Origin: Clostridia bacterium
GTDB lineage: Bacteria > Bacillota > Clostridia > UBA1381
Assembly (NCBI GenBank): GCA_017935675.1
Contig: JAGBHE010000053.1
Coordinates: 1-64,000, forward strand
Direction: 5' to 3'
DNA length: 64,000 nucleotides
Within the stretch, counting starts at the first letter, position 1; every line of letters starts with the position of its first letter. This document shows, in pieces, positions 43,679 through 51,406 of the stretch. Below the pieces are notes generated by a model. It made no database searches and was not told the origin of the DNA. It saw only the letters and a list, made by a program, of their open reading frames with translations. The position numbers and the translations under genes were made by a program.

Positions 43679-44515
43679 TTACAAAAGCTTTTCTATCAAT
43701 GTATCATAAAACGAGCGTCTGACAATTTTTATAAGCCTGGCAGTGTATTTTGACCTTGTTATAACAACCTCGTCGCCATTTTCTATACGGCATATTTCCT
43801 CACCGTCAACCACAACAGCGGCACGGCTGTCAAGGCCGCAGCCGGAGCGAAGCACAATCGGGCTGTCCGGAGGCAGAACAGCAGGTCTTGCCGTCAGCAT
43901 ATGCGGGCAAATCGCCGTTGCCACAAAAAGCGACATCAGAGGATTTACAACAGGTCCTCCTGCGGAAAGGTTATAGCCCGTTGAGCCTGTGGGAGTTGAA
44001 ATTATCAGCCCGTCCGCAATATATCTGCTTATCTTTTCCTCTCCCGAAAACATCTCCATGCCTATAAGCTTTATTCCGTCAACCTTCTGAAGAACAATAT
44101 CGTTAAGCGCATGGCATTTAATAACGCCTCCGGTCTTCGGCATTATCTCCACCTTCATCATCATTCTGCGTTCTATATCATAATCTCCGCGCAAAAGCGC
44201 TTCAACAGAGCTTTCAAGATTGCACACTTCAATTTCCGACATAAACCCTATTCTGCCCAAATTAACGCCGAGTATTGGGATATCCTGCTTTGCACAGCGG
44301 GCGGCGGATTCAATTATCGTTCCGTCACCGCCGATTACAATAACAAGCTGAGCCTTCGAATAAACATCATTTTCAAATAAAACGCCGTCTATCTGCCCTG
44401 CGTACTTCTCCGGCATAAAAACCTCCGCCCTGCCGGACAAAAGCGACACAAGCCTCTTTGTAACAGCCAGCCCGCAATCCTTTCCGTCATTAGGCACAAC
44501 CGCAATTTGCTGCAT
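43679..44515 (-). CDS. nadK: NAD kinase
   Basis: About 278 residues. The ATG at 44515 is preferred; a GTG three codons upstream lies inside the AGGTGA ribosome binding site. The catalytic GGDGT motif (VIGGDGTIIESA, about residue 60), LGVNLGRIGFMSEI, ALNDIVLQK and TPTGSTGYNLSAGGPVVNP are all present. It makes NADP+ from NAD+ and ATP or polyphosphate. First gene of the eight-gene minus-strand operon, with a clear promoter upstream. Confidence 0.95.
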   Translation of the reverse strand: MQQIAVVPNDGKDCGLAVTKRLVSLLSGRAEVFMPEKYAGQIDGVLFENDVYSKAQLVIVIGGDGTIIESAARCAKQDIPILGVNLGRIGFMSEIEVCNLESSVEALLRGDYDIERRMMMKVEIMPKTGGVIKCHALNDIVLQKVDGIKLIGMEMFSGEEKISRYIADGLIISTPTGSTGYNLSAGGPVVNPLMSLFVATAICPHMLTARPAVLPPDSPIVLRSGCGLDSRAAVVVDGEEICRIENGDEVVITRSKYTARLIKIVRRSFYDTLIEKLL

Positions 44516-44545
44516 ATGTCTCACCTGCCAAATTCATTTGTAATT

Positions 44546-44574
44546 ATTATAACATTATTTACATGAAAAATCAA
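44546..44574 (-). promoter_or_regulatory. Promoter of the nadK operon
   Basis: On the minus strand TTGATT (44569-44574), a 17-bp spacer and TATAAT (44546-44551), about 30 bp ahead of the nadK start. Confidence 0.7.
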
Positions 44575-44656
44575 GAAATTTTTAAATATTGCCAAAACTC
44601 TTTTTAACACCCCCCGAGCTTGCCGCTTTGAAAAAGCACAAGAGGAGCACGACAGA

Positions 44657-44718
44657 AACACAAGGGGACGGTTCTCCTGTGTTCGAAATCGAACACAGGA
44701 GAACCGTCCCCTTGTGTT
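44657..44718. repeat. Palindromic interspersed repeat, copy D (perfect)
   Basis: A perfect 30-bp inverted repeat with a two-base AA loop; the left arm begins AACACAAGGGGACGGTTCTC. It lies between the nadK promoter and the end of the beta-CASP-like gene. It is the most intact copy of the family and would form a very stable hairpin or cruciform, also usable as a terminator for the gene ending at 44768. Confidence 0.9.
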
Positions 44719-44767
44719 GAAACTCTGCTACTTCTTTATGCTCTGCTTTATGTTTTTATGCGGATTT

Positions 44768-45760
44768 TTAAAGCTTATACGTACCGCTGCCGCAGAAGAA
44801 AATATTTCCACGGTACTGTTCACAGCTTCGTTTTATATCTGGACTTACAACAAACACCTTTTTTGCTTTATCTTTGCTGCAAAAGGCGTATATATCCGAA
44901 AGTGCGGGAGCTTGTGAAAAAAGCTCAGACGGGATTTTAATCCTGCCCGGATAAATACGGCTGCGCGCACTTATAATAAATTCCGGGTCAGACCTGCAGC
45001 CTGACAGAGGACGTATTTTTTCCGAGAACACAGGATATCCGAAGCGCAGAAAATCACAGGCAGGCTCAAGAACGCTCCTGTCAATCCCCACCGTTCTGTC
45101 GTCACTGCCGTTAAAAAACGAAATGACGTCAAAAATATCCGAAAAGCTGCCTGTATTTATAACCGCCCCTCCGGATGATAAAAGCTCGGGCATTGATGAA
45201 GCTCTGCGCCTGAGACGAATTATATAAACCTCCGCCTCCGGAAGCTTCTCCCATGACGGCAGACCTCCGCAGGTATACAAAATACTGCTTTGATTAGTTC
45301 TTATATAAATCGCGGACATTCCCGGGAACGAGCCCGCAGGATAGAAAAAAACCTCTGCCTGATTGCGTTTTCCCCGATTTATTACAATTCTGCTTCTGAA
45401 GCTGCAGCTCATTATTTCCTCAACGGCAGAGCTGTCGGAGCATGCCGCAGCGCGTTTTAACAGCTTTCCGTATCTGACATACTGTCTGTACATCATTTTT
45501 TTCGTCATAGAGGAGGTATAAAACAGCATCTGCCCTCCCGGAGTGTAAAGCTGCGAAAAGCCGCCGGAGCACTCGGTTCTTGAGCTTGAAATCAGCACCG
45601 CATTAGGCTTTTTATATCTGCATCGAGCCGTCAGAGCGCCTCCTGCACCGGGGTCAATAAGAAAGTCAGCACCTCCCGAAGAAATAAAGCATCCGCTCTG
45701 TGTAATACATATATACTGCCTGGGCGAAGCAGACGTTATATTCTTCTCCATCTGCGGCAT
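44768..45760 (-). CDS. Beta-CASP metallo-beta-lactamase-like protein, active site lost
   Basis: About 330 residues from the ATG at 45760 (GGGAGG eight bases upstream; starts within the previous gene's end). I read a beta-CASP layout with every metal motif altered: FLIDPGAGG fits the first loop, but the HxHxDH position is LISSSRTECSGG, the later AGHxPG-like loop is PAGSFPGMSA (His to Ser), and the SGD loop is LYTCGGL (Asp lost). GGAVINTGSFSDIFDVISFF resembles the beta-CASP GGxxLIPxFAxGR segment. If right, it is a pseudoenzyme, binding or scaffolding rather than cutting RNA. Homology is judged by eye only. It forms an operon with the small membrane protein and is divergent from sigG. Confidence 0.55.
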   Translation of the reverse strand: MPQMEKNITSASPRQYICITQSGCFISSGGADFLIDPGAGGALTARCRYKKPNAVLISSSRTECSGGFSQLYTPGGQMLFYTSSMTKKMMYRQYVRYGKLLKRAAACSDSSAVEEIMSCSFRSRIVINRGKRNQAEVFFYPAGSFPGMSAIYIRTNQSSILYTCGGLPSWEKLPEAEVYIIRLRRRASSMPELLSSGGAVINTGSFSDIFDVISFFNGSDDRTVGIDRSVLEPACDFLRFGYPVFSEKIRPLSGCRSDPEFIISARSRIYPGRIKIPSELFSQAPALSDIYAFCSKDKAKKVFVVSPDIKRSCEQYRGNIFFCGSGTYKL

Positions 45761-45939
45761 ATCACTGCCCTCCCCGCTGCCGAACGTACCCTTCCGCGCT
45801 TTTTTCTTCTGCGTTCGGCTAAATAGCTTACGGTGCACAGTCCGGCAAAAACAACTATGTATGCCATAGCTCCGCTCCGGCAAAGCGTTACCATGCACAG
45901 CATTACAATAACCTTTAAAATATCAAAATAATTTTTCAT
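45736..45939 (-). CDS. Small membrane protein, 67 residues
   Basis: Supported by AGGAGA eight bases ahead of the ATG and by tight coupling to the next gene, whose start lies 25 bp inside it. One or two hydrophobic stretches (LKVIVMLCMVTLC, AYIVVFAGLCTVSYL) precede a strongly basic tail (ERRRKKRGRVRS ... CRRWRRI). I recognise no family. It may anchor the beta-CASP-like partner at the membrane; inference from the operon only. Confidence 0.55.
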   Translation of the reverse strand: MKNYFDILKVIVMLCMVTLCRSGAMAYIVVFAGLCTVSYLAERRRKKRGRVRSAAGRAVICRRWRRI

Positions 45940-46120
45940 AACGTTTTCTCCTTCCGGCAGGGTTGCAGCCCTTCTGTTTTCTTTGCTTTTAATTATATTT
46001 TATTTAATGTCCGATAAACAGGACATCTGTATTTTTTCAAAAAAAAATCTCACATCGGAATAACATTATACCAAAAAGGCAAAAATAATATCGGATAATA
46101 AACATTTCTCACTTTACATA

Positions 46121-46149
46121 GCCGGAAAATATATTACTTTTTTTCCGGC
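46121..46149 (+). other. Hairpin and GCATA element upstream of sigG
   Basis: GCCGGAAAA (46121-46129) pairs with TTTTCCGGC (46141-46149). GCATA at 46148-46152 resembles a sigma-F -35 element, as expected for sigG, but I find no convincing matching -10. The rest of 45940-46194 shows no gene. Confidence 0.25.
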
Positions 46150-46194
46150 ATATTCACTTTAATGTGACAATAAAGAGAAGGGAATGTTTTTCAA

Positions 46195-46965
46195 ATGATT
46201 AACAAGGTTGAAATCTGCGGAGTAAACACATCAAAGCTCCCGACACTCACAAGAGCGGAAAAGGATGAGCTGTTTATAAAAATTAAAGCGGGTGACAAGG
46301 AAGCGCGGGAGAAATTTGTCCACGGCAATCTCCGTCTTGTGCTGAGCGTTATACAGAGATTTTCAAACAGAGGTGAAAATGCCGATGATTTATTTCAGGT
46401 CGGCTGCATAGGTCTGATAAAAGCAATAGATAATTTCGATCTGTCGCAGAATGTTCAGTTCTCCACCTATGCCGTACCCATGATCATTGGGGAAATCAGA
46501 AGATATCTAAGAGATAATAGTTCAATACGCGTATCCCGCTCCCTTAAGGATATCGCATACAAGGCGCTGCAGGTTAAAGAACGGCTGGTAAATCAAAACT
46601 CGAAGGAGCCTACAATAGCGGAAATTGCAAAGGAACTGGAGCTTCCGAAAAATGATGTTGTTTTTGCCCTTGATGCAATGTCGGACCCCATATCCCTTTT
46701 TGAGCCTGTATATCATGACGGCGGTGAGGCGATTTATGTTATGGACCAAGTCAAGGATGAAAAGAACAGTGATGAAAGCTGGCTTGAAAATATATCCATA
46801 AACGAGGCGATGAAGCATCTTGACGATAGAGAAAAGCATATTCTGAGCCTGCGTTTTTTCCACGGCAGAACCCAGATGGAGGTCGCAAATGAAATAGGCA
46901 TAAGCCAGGCTCAGGTATCACGGCTTGAAAAAAATGCACTCAATCAGATGCGAAAGTATGTATAA
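46195..46965 (+). CDS. sigG: Forespore sigma factor SigG
   Basis: 256 residues. The N-terminus KVEICGVNTSKLP is the SigG hallmark that the anti-sigma factor contacts. Region 2 (DDLFQVGCIGLIKAIDNFD, FSTYAVPMIIGEIRRYLRD), region 3 and region 4 helix-turn-helix (TQMEVANEIGISQAQVSRLEK) are complete. It directs late forespore transcription. Spacing from AAGGGA to the ATG is long. It is not next to spoIIGA-sigE here as in Bacillus, but divergent from the membrane/beta-CASP pair. Confidence 0.95.
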   Translation: MINKVEICGVNTSKLPTLTRAEKDELFIKIKAGDKEAREKFVHGNLRLVLSVIQRFSNRGENADDLFQVGCIGLIKAIDNFDLSQNVQFSTYAVPMIIGEIRRYLRDNSSIRVSRSLKDIAYKALQVKERLVNQNSKEPTIAEIAKELELPKNDVVFALDAMSDPISLFEPVYHDGGEAIYVMDQVKDEKNSDESWLENISINEAMKHLDDREKHILSLRFFHGRTQMEVANEIGISQAQVSRLEKNALNQMRKYV

Positions 46966-47021
46966 TTACACGTCCGGTACAAATTATTTACAAATAGTTT
47001 ATAATTTTTTAAAAAAAAGCC

Positions 47022-47050
47022 TTGCAAAAAAATTATTTTTGATGTATAAT
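47022..47050 (+). promoter_or_regulatory. Promoter of the CdaR/PucR-type regulator gene
   Basis: TTGCAA (47022-47027), a 17-bp spacer and TATAAT (47045-47050): a good vegetative promoter within the sigG-regulator gap, so this gene does not depend on sigG read-through. Confidence 0.7.
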
Positions 47051-47098
47051 AAAGTAATGAATGCGCAGTAATATTATTTTACGTGGGGGGATTGTTCA

Positions 47099-48184
47099 AT
47101 GATTAGCAAGGCGTTTCAAAATATAGTAATGCAAATGGCAGATGTTTTTCCGAAAAGATTCGGTATTGCCGATACGCAGGGACTTATACTTGCGTCAACC
47201 GGAGTTGAGCCGCGGGCAGAGGTTCTTGAGGATCTTATCTATGCGGTATCAAGCAGTGATAAAATTCTGTTCAAGGACGGTTATACGGTAAAGGTTCTTT
47301 CCAATAAGCCTTATTCTGAGTACATTGTATATGTTGAGGGCACCGATGAGGTATCGAAGGTTTGCTGCAGCGCAGTTGTTGTAGCGGCTAACAACGTGCG
47401 TCATTATTATGATGAAAAGTATGACAAAACAATGTTTATGCAAAATATTATTTTTGATAATCTTCTGGCGTTCGATCTGCACCAGAAGGCTAAGGAGCTT
47501 CATGTTGACGTTGACATTCCGCGCGCGGTGTTTTATATAAAAGTAACAGAACGGATTGAAACAGGCATTTATGAGGTTATCCGCAACATGTTCCCCGATA
47601 AGGAGCATGATTTTGTAATAAGCGTTGACAGCGCAAATGTTGTTCTTATAAAAGAAATGAGACAGACTCCATCGGACGAGGAGCTTCAGCAGATAGCTCA
47701 GTCGGTTGTTGATACCGTAAACGGTGAAACCTTCCTTAATACTCTTGTCGGTGTGGGAACAATCGCTTCCACGCTGGACGAGCTTAACAACTGCTATAAG
47801 GAGGCTCAGATAGCCCTGGAGGTCGGGAAGGTATTTGAGGAAGAAAAATATATTCTGAATTATGATAATCTCGGTATCGGACGTCTTATCTATCAGCTTC
47901 CCATCAAGCTGTGCGAGCTTTTCCTTCAGGAGGTATTCAAAAAAGGAGACATTACTTCTCTTGATGACGAGACTATTCTTACGATTAACAAATTCTTTGA
48001 AAACGATTTGAATGTCAGTGAAACCTCAAGGCAGCTTTTTGTACACAGAAATACGCTTGTTTACCGTCTTGAAAAGATATACAAGCTCACCGGTCTTGAT
48101 TTAAGGAAATTTGACCAGGCGATTGTATTCAAGGTTGCAATGATGGTTCATAAATACCTTGCATCCGATTCAATGAAAATCTGA
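47099..48184 (+). CDS. CdaR/PucR-type helix-turn-helix regulator
   Basis: 361 residues, soluble. An N-terminal sensor-like region (KRFGIADTQGLILAST, about 1-135), a GGDEF-like middle domain of the CdaR group (about 140-280) and a C-terminal PucR helix-turn-helix (LNVSETSRQLFVHRNTLVYRLEKI, abridged, about 305-330). Family members respond to sugar acids, purines or amino acids; the signal here is unknown. GGGGGG lies ahead of the ATG and a hairpin terminator follows. Confidence 0.88.
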   Translation: MISKAFQNIVMQMADVFPKRFGIADTQGLILASTGVEPRAEVLEDLIYAVSSSDKILFKDGYTVKVLSNKPYSEYIVYVEGTDEVSKVCCSAVVVAANNVRHYYDEKYDKTMFMQNIIFDNLLAFDLHQKAKELHVDVDIPRAVFYIKVTERIETGIYEVIRNMFPDKEHDFVISVDSANVVLIKEMRQTPSDEELQQIAQSVVDTVNGETFLNTLVGVGTIASTLDELNNCYKEAQIALEVGKVFEEEKYILNYDNLGIGRLIYQLPIKLCELFLQEVFKKGDITSLDDETILTINKFFENDLNVSETSRQLFVHRNTLVYRLEKIYKLTGLDLRKFDQAIVFKVAMMVHKYLASDSMKI

Positions 48185-48191
48185 TTTAACG

Positions 48192-48222
48192 GGCTGTTTT
48201 GATAAAACGTATCAGAACAGCC
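48192..48222 (+). terminator. Terminator after the CdaR/PucR-type gene
   Basis: GGCTGTTTTGATA (48192-48204) pairs with TATCAGAACAGCC (48210-48222), with one G-T pair, followed by TGTTTTG. Confidence 0.65.
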
Positions 48223-48262
48223 TGTTTTGCGCAATACTACACTCTGAAAGGATTGACATGGC

Positions 48263-49465
48263 TTGAACAGAAAAAAAACAGCGGCGGCGTTTGTCATAAC
48301 AGCTCTCGGCGCAGCCGTTATCGCCTGGGCGGGGCGCGGAATCTATGATAAATTTGTACACATGGACATATACAGCAAGCTTGTAGGAATAGAAAATGTT
48401 CTGGAGGACGCATTTCTGTATGATTATGATGAGAAAAAGCTTGCCGACTATGCTGCTCTCGGTCTCTCAATGGCTCTTGATGATCCATATACGGTTTACT
48501 ACAGCCGTGACCAGTTTACAGACTATATGAACAGCGGCAGCGGCGATTTTGTAGGAATCGGCGTTACGGTGGTGTTTGATAAAGAAAATGATGAAATTGA
48601 CGTTATTTCGGTTCAGGAGGATTCTCCGAGTATGGAAGCGGGAATACTCCCGGGAGATGTTATTCTGGCAGTCGACGGCGAAAGGTTCTCCGGCTCGCAG
48701 ATGAACGATGCAGTTTCAAAAATCAGAGGTATCGGGCAGAAGGAAAGCGTTGAAAATACCTCCGTTGTTCTTACCGTACGGCGCAGCGGCGCGGAGCAGG
48801 ATATAACGGTAACCCGCCGCAAAATGCATCAGGATACCGTAAAATATGAAATGATGGATGAAAATATAGGATATATACGTATAACCGCCTTTAACCGCGG
48901 CTCCGGCAGCAAGGAAAAGTCAACCTCTGAGGATTTCTCGGGCGCACTTTCGGACCTTACATCAAAGGGAATGAAAAAACTTATTATTGATGTGCGCGAC
49001 AACGGCGGCGGAGATGTTGACATTGTAAGCGCCATTATTGACGAAATTGTTCCCGAGGGGCTTATTATGTACACCATAGACAAGCACGGCAAGCGCGACG
49101 AGCTGCGTTCCGATAAAAACGAGCTTAATATGCCTATAGCCGTACTTGTAAACGGAAATTCCGCAAGTGCCTCCGAGCTTCTTACCGGAGCGCTCCGCGA
49201 CTACGATAAGGCAGCCGTTATCGGAACAAAAACCTTCGGCAAGGGTGTTATGCAAAGAGTTTATCCTTTCTCAGACGGCTCCGGAATGACCGTTACCGTT
49301 GCAAAATATTATACACCCAATGGCACCTGCGTTCAGGACGAGGGAATAACGCCCGATATTATTGCCGAGCCCCTGCCGGGCAAGGCGGATATACCGATAA
49401 GCAGCCTTGAACGTGCAGACGACATACAGCTGCAAAGGGCTGTCGATTACCTTAAAAGCAACTGA
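48263..49465 (+). CDS. S41 family carboxy-terminal processing protease (CtpA/CtpB-like)
   Basis: 400 residues, TTG start with AAGGA about ten bases upstream. One N-terminal membrane helix (AAAFVITALGAAVIAWAG), then a PDZ domain (GIGVTVVFDKENDEI ... AGILPGDVILAVDG, about 95-185) and the S41 catalytic domain. The nucleophile Ser is in NGNSASASELLTGAL and the Lys base in GTKTFGKGVMQ. It acts outside the membrane on protein C-termini. Nearness to sigG recalls B. subtilis CtpB, a sigma-G-controlled protease that triggers SpoIVFB, but family members have many roles. Confidence 0.9.
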   Translation: MNRKKTAAAFVITALGAAVIAWAGRGIYDKFVHMDIYSKLVGIENVLEDAFLYDYDEKKLADYAALGLSMALDDPYTVYYSRDQFTDYMNSGSGDFVGIGVTVVFDKENDEIDVISVQEDSPSMEAGILPGDVILAVDGERFSGSQMNDAVSKIRGIGQKESVENTSVVLTVRRSGAEQDITVTRRKMHQDTVKYEMMDENIGYIRITAFNRGSGSKEKSTSEDFSGALSDLTSKGMKKLIIDVRDNGGGDVDIVSAIIDEIVPEGLIMYTIDKHGKRDELRSDKNELNMPIAVLVNGNSASASELLTGALRDYDKAAVIGTKTFGKGVMQRVYPFSDGSGMTVTVAKYYTPNGTCVQDEGITPDIIAEPLPGKADIPISSLERADDIQLQRAVDYLKSN

Positions 49466-49492
49466 ATTTATCTGACATTAAGGAGGAAAAAC

Positions 49493-51406
49493 ATGCTTGA
49501 CATTCATTATCTGCGTCTTTTATCGGACAGATATCCCGATATTGAATCCGCAGCGGCAGAAATGATAAATCTTCTTACAATATCCGGAATGCCGAAAGGC
49601 ACCGAATATTTTTTCAGCGACCTTCACGGTGAGCACGAAGCCTTTATACATCAGCTGAAAAGCGCCTCAGGCGTTATAAAAACACATATTGACGAACTGT
49701 TTTTCCGAACGATGACAGAACGTGACAGACTCACGCTTGCAGATATAATATATTCCCCGGAGCATATACTCAAAGAAAAAAGCCGGGAGCCTGATTTTGA
49801 TGAATGGTTCAAAATAACCGTTTCCGCGCTTATTGAGGTATGCCGCGATTTTGCAGGGAAATGCACCATTTCAAGAGTACGGAAAAAAGCTCCGGAAAAT
49901 TTTGCATATATAATAGATGAATTCCTGCATTTTAACGGAGCAAACAAGGATTCGCACTTTGAGAGAATGATAAACGCCATTCTTCATGCAGGAGTTGCAG
50001 AGCAGTTTATAACCGGGCTTTGCGAAATGATACGCAATCTCTCGGTTGACAGGCTTCATATCATAGGCGATATTTTTGACCGAGGTCCGAGAGCCGACCT
50101 TATAATTAAGGAGCTTATGCATTTCCACGATACAGATATACAATGGGGAAATCATGATATAGTCTGGATGGGTGCCGCATCGGGAAATCTTACCTGTATA
50201 GCAAATGTAATAAGAGTAGGAATAAGCTACAATAATTTTGACTGTCTTGAAGACGGCTACGGTATAAATCTGCGTCCCCTTTCCATGTTTGCCTCAGAGG
50301 CTTATAAAAACGATGAATGCAGAAATTTCATGCCCCATATTCTTGACGAAAGCAAATATGACAGGGTAAGCATTGAGCTTGCCGCAAAAATGCATAAGGC
50401 AATAGCCGTAATACAGTTCAAGCTTGAAGGGCAGCTTTATAAAAGACATCCCGAATATGAAATGGATGACAGAGACCTTTTATCAAAAATTAATTTTGAA
50501 AAAGGCACTGTTACCGTCGATAACAAGGAATATATTCTTAATGATACCCTGCTCCCCACCGTTGACCCAAGCTCACCTCTTGAGCTTACTTTCGAGGAAC
50601 AGGAGCTTATGAATACCCTTGCAGCCTCATTCATGCACAGCGAAACACTGCAAAAGCATATACGCTTTCTTTACGAAAAGGGGAGCATGTTCTATATATG
50701 CAACGGCAATCTTCTGTATCACGGCTGTATACCGATGACGGCGGACGGCGAATTCTCGCCTGTAAGCTTCGGAGCGGGGAGCATGTGCGGAAAAGAATAC
50801 CTTGAATATATAAATGAAGCCGTGAGAAAAGCATATTTTACCTCAAAGGAGGTAAATTCAAAAAACAGCGACTTTTTCTGGTATCTGTGGTGCGGCAAGA
50901 AATCACCGCTTTTCGGGAAAAGCAAGCTGGCGGCCTTTGAACGCGCCTTCATAGACGATAAATCGACTCACAAAGAAGAAATGAACGATTATTACCGTCT
51001 TGTTGAAAAAAAGGAGATATGCGAAAAAATTCTGAAGGAATTCGGAGTCAGCGGCGACGCTCACATAATTAACGGTCATGTACCTGTCAAGGCGGGAGAA
51101 AACCCGGTAAAGGGAGAAGGCCTGCTTTTCATGATAGACGGCGGAATCTCAAAAGCATATCAGCCGAAAACCGGAATCGGCGGCTATACCTTTATTTACA
51201 GCTCAAGATATATGGCTTTTGCAAAGCACAGTCCCGAGGAATGGAAAAACAACCGGGAAATGCCGGTAATATATGAGGTAGAGCGTTTAAATGAGCGTAT
51301 GCTTGTTGAAAATACAGACAGAGGCGCCGAAATCCGTGAAAAAATCAGAGAGCTTGAAGCACTTCTGAACGCATACAGAAGCGGTCAGATAAAGGAGAGA
51401 AGATAA
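49493..51406 (+). CDS. fbp: Fructose-1,6-bisphosphatase, class III
   Basis: 637 residues. A metallophosphoesterase-type FBPase of Bacillota: YFFSDLHGEHEAF (metal ligands), HIIGDIFDRGPRAD, IQWGNHDIVWMGAASG and the late IINGHVPVK. The length matches B. subtilis Fbp (about 670). It performs the gluconeogenic step from fructose-1,6-bisphosphate to fructose-6-phosphate, useful when growing on acids and pentoses. AGGAGG site; the stop overlaps the next start by one base. Confidence 0.95.
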   Translation: MLDIHYLRLLSDRYPDIESAAAEMINLLTISGMPKGTEYFFSDLHGEHEAFIHQLKSASGVIKTHIDELFFRTMTERDRLTLADIIYSPEHILKEKSREPDFDEWFKITVSALIEVCRDFAGKCTISRVRKKAPENFAYIIDEFLHFNGANKDSHFERMINAILHAGVAEQFITGLCEMIRNLSVDRLHIIGDIFDRGPRADLIIKELMHFHDTDIQWGNHDIVWMGAASGNLTCIANVIRVGISYNNFDCLEDGYGINLRPLSMFASEAYKNDECRNFMPHILDESKYDRVSIELAAKMHKAIAVIQFKLEGQLYKRHPEYEMDDRDLLSKINFEKGTVTVDNKEYILNDTLLPTVDPSSPLELTFEEQELMNTLAASFMHSETLQKHIRFLYEKGSMFYICNGNLLYHGCIPMTADGEFSPVSFGAGSMCGKEYLEYINEAVRKAYFTSKEVNSKNSDFFWYLWCGKKSPLFGKSKLAAFERAFIDDKSTHKEEMNDYYRLVEKKEICEKILKEFGVSGDAHIINGHVPVKAGENPVKGEGLLFMIDGGISKAYQPKTGIGGYTFIYSSRYMAFAKHSPEEWKNNREMPVIYEVERLNERMLVENTDRGAEIREKIRELEALLNAYRSGQIKERR

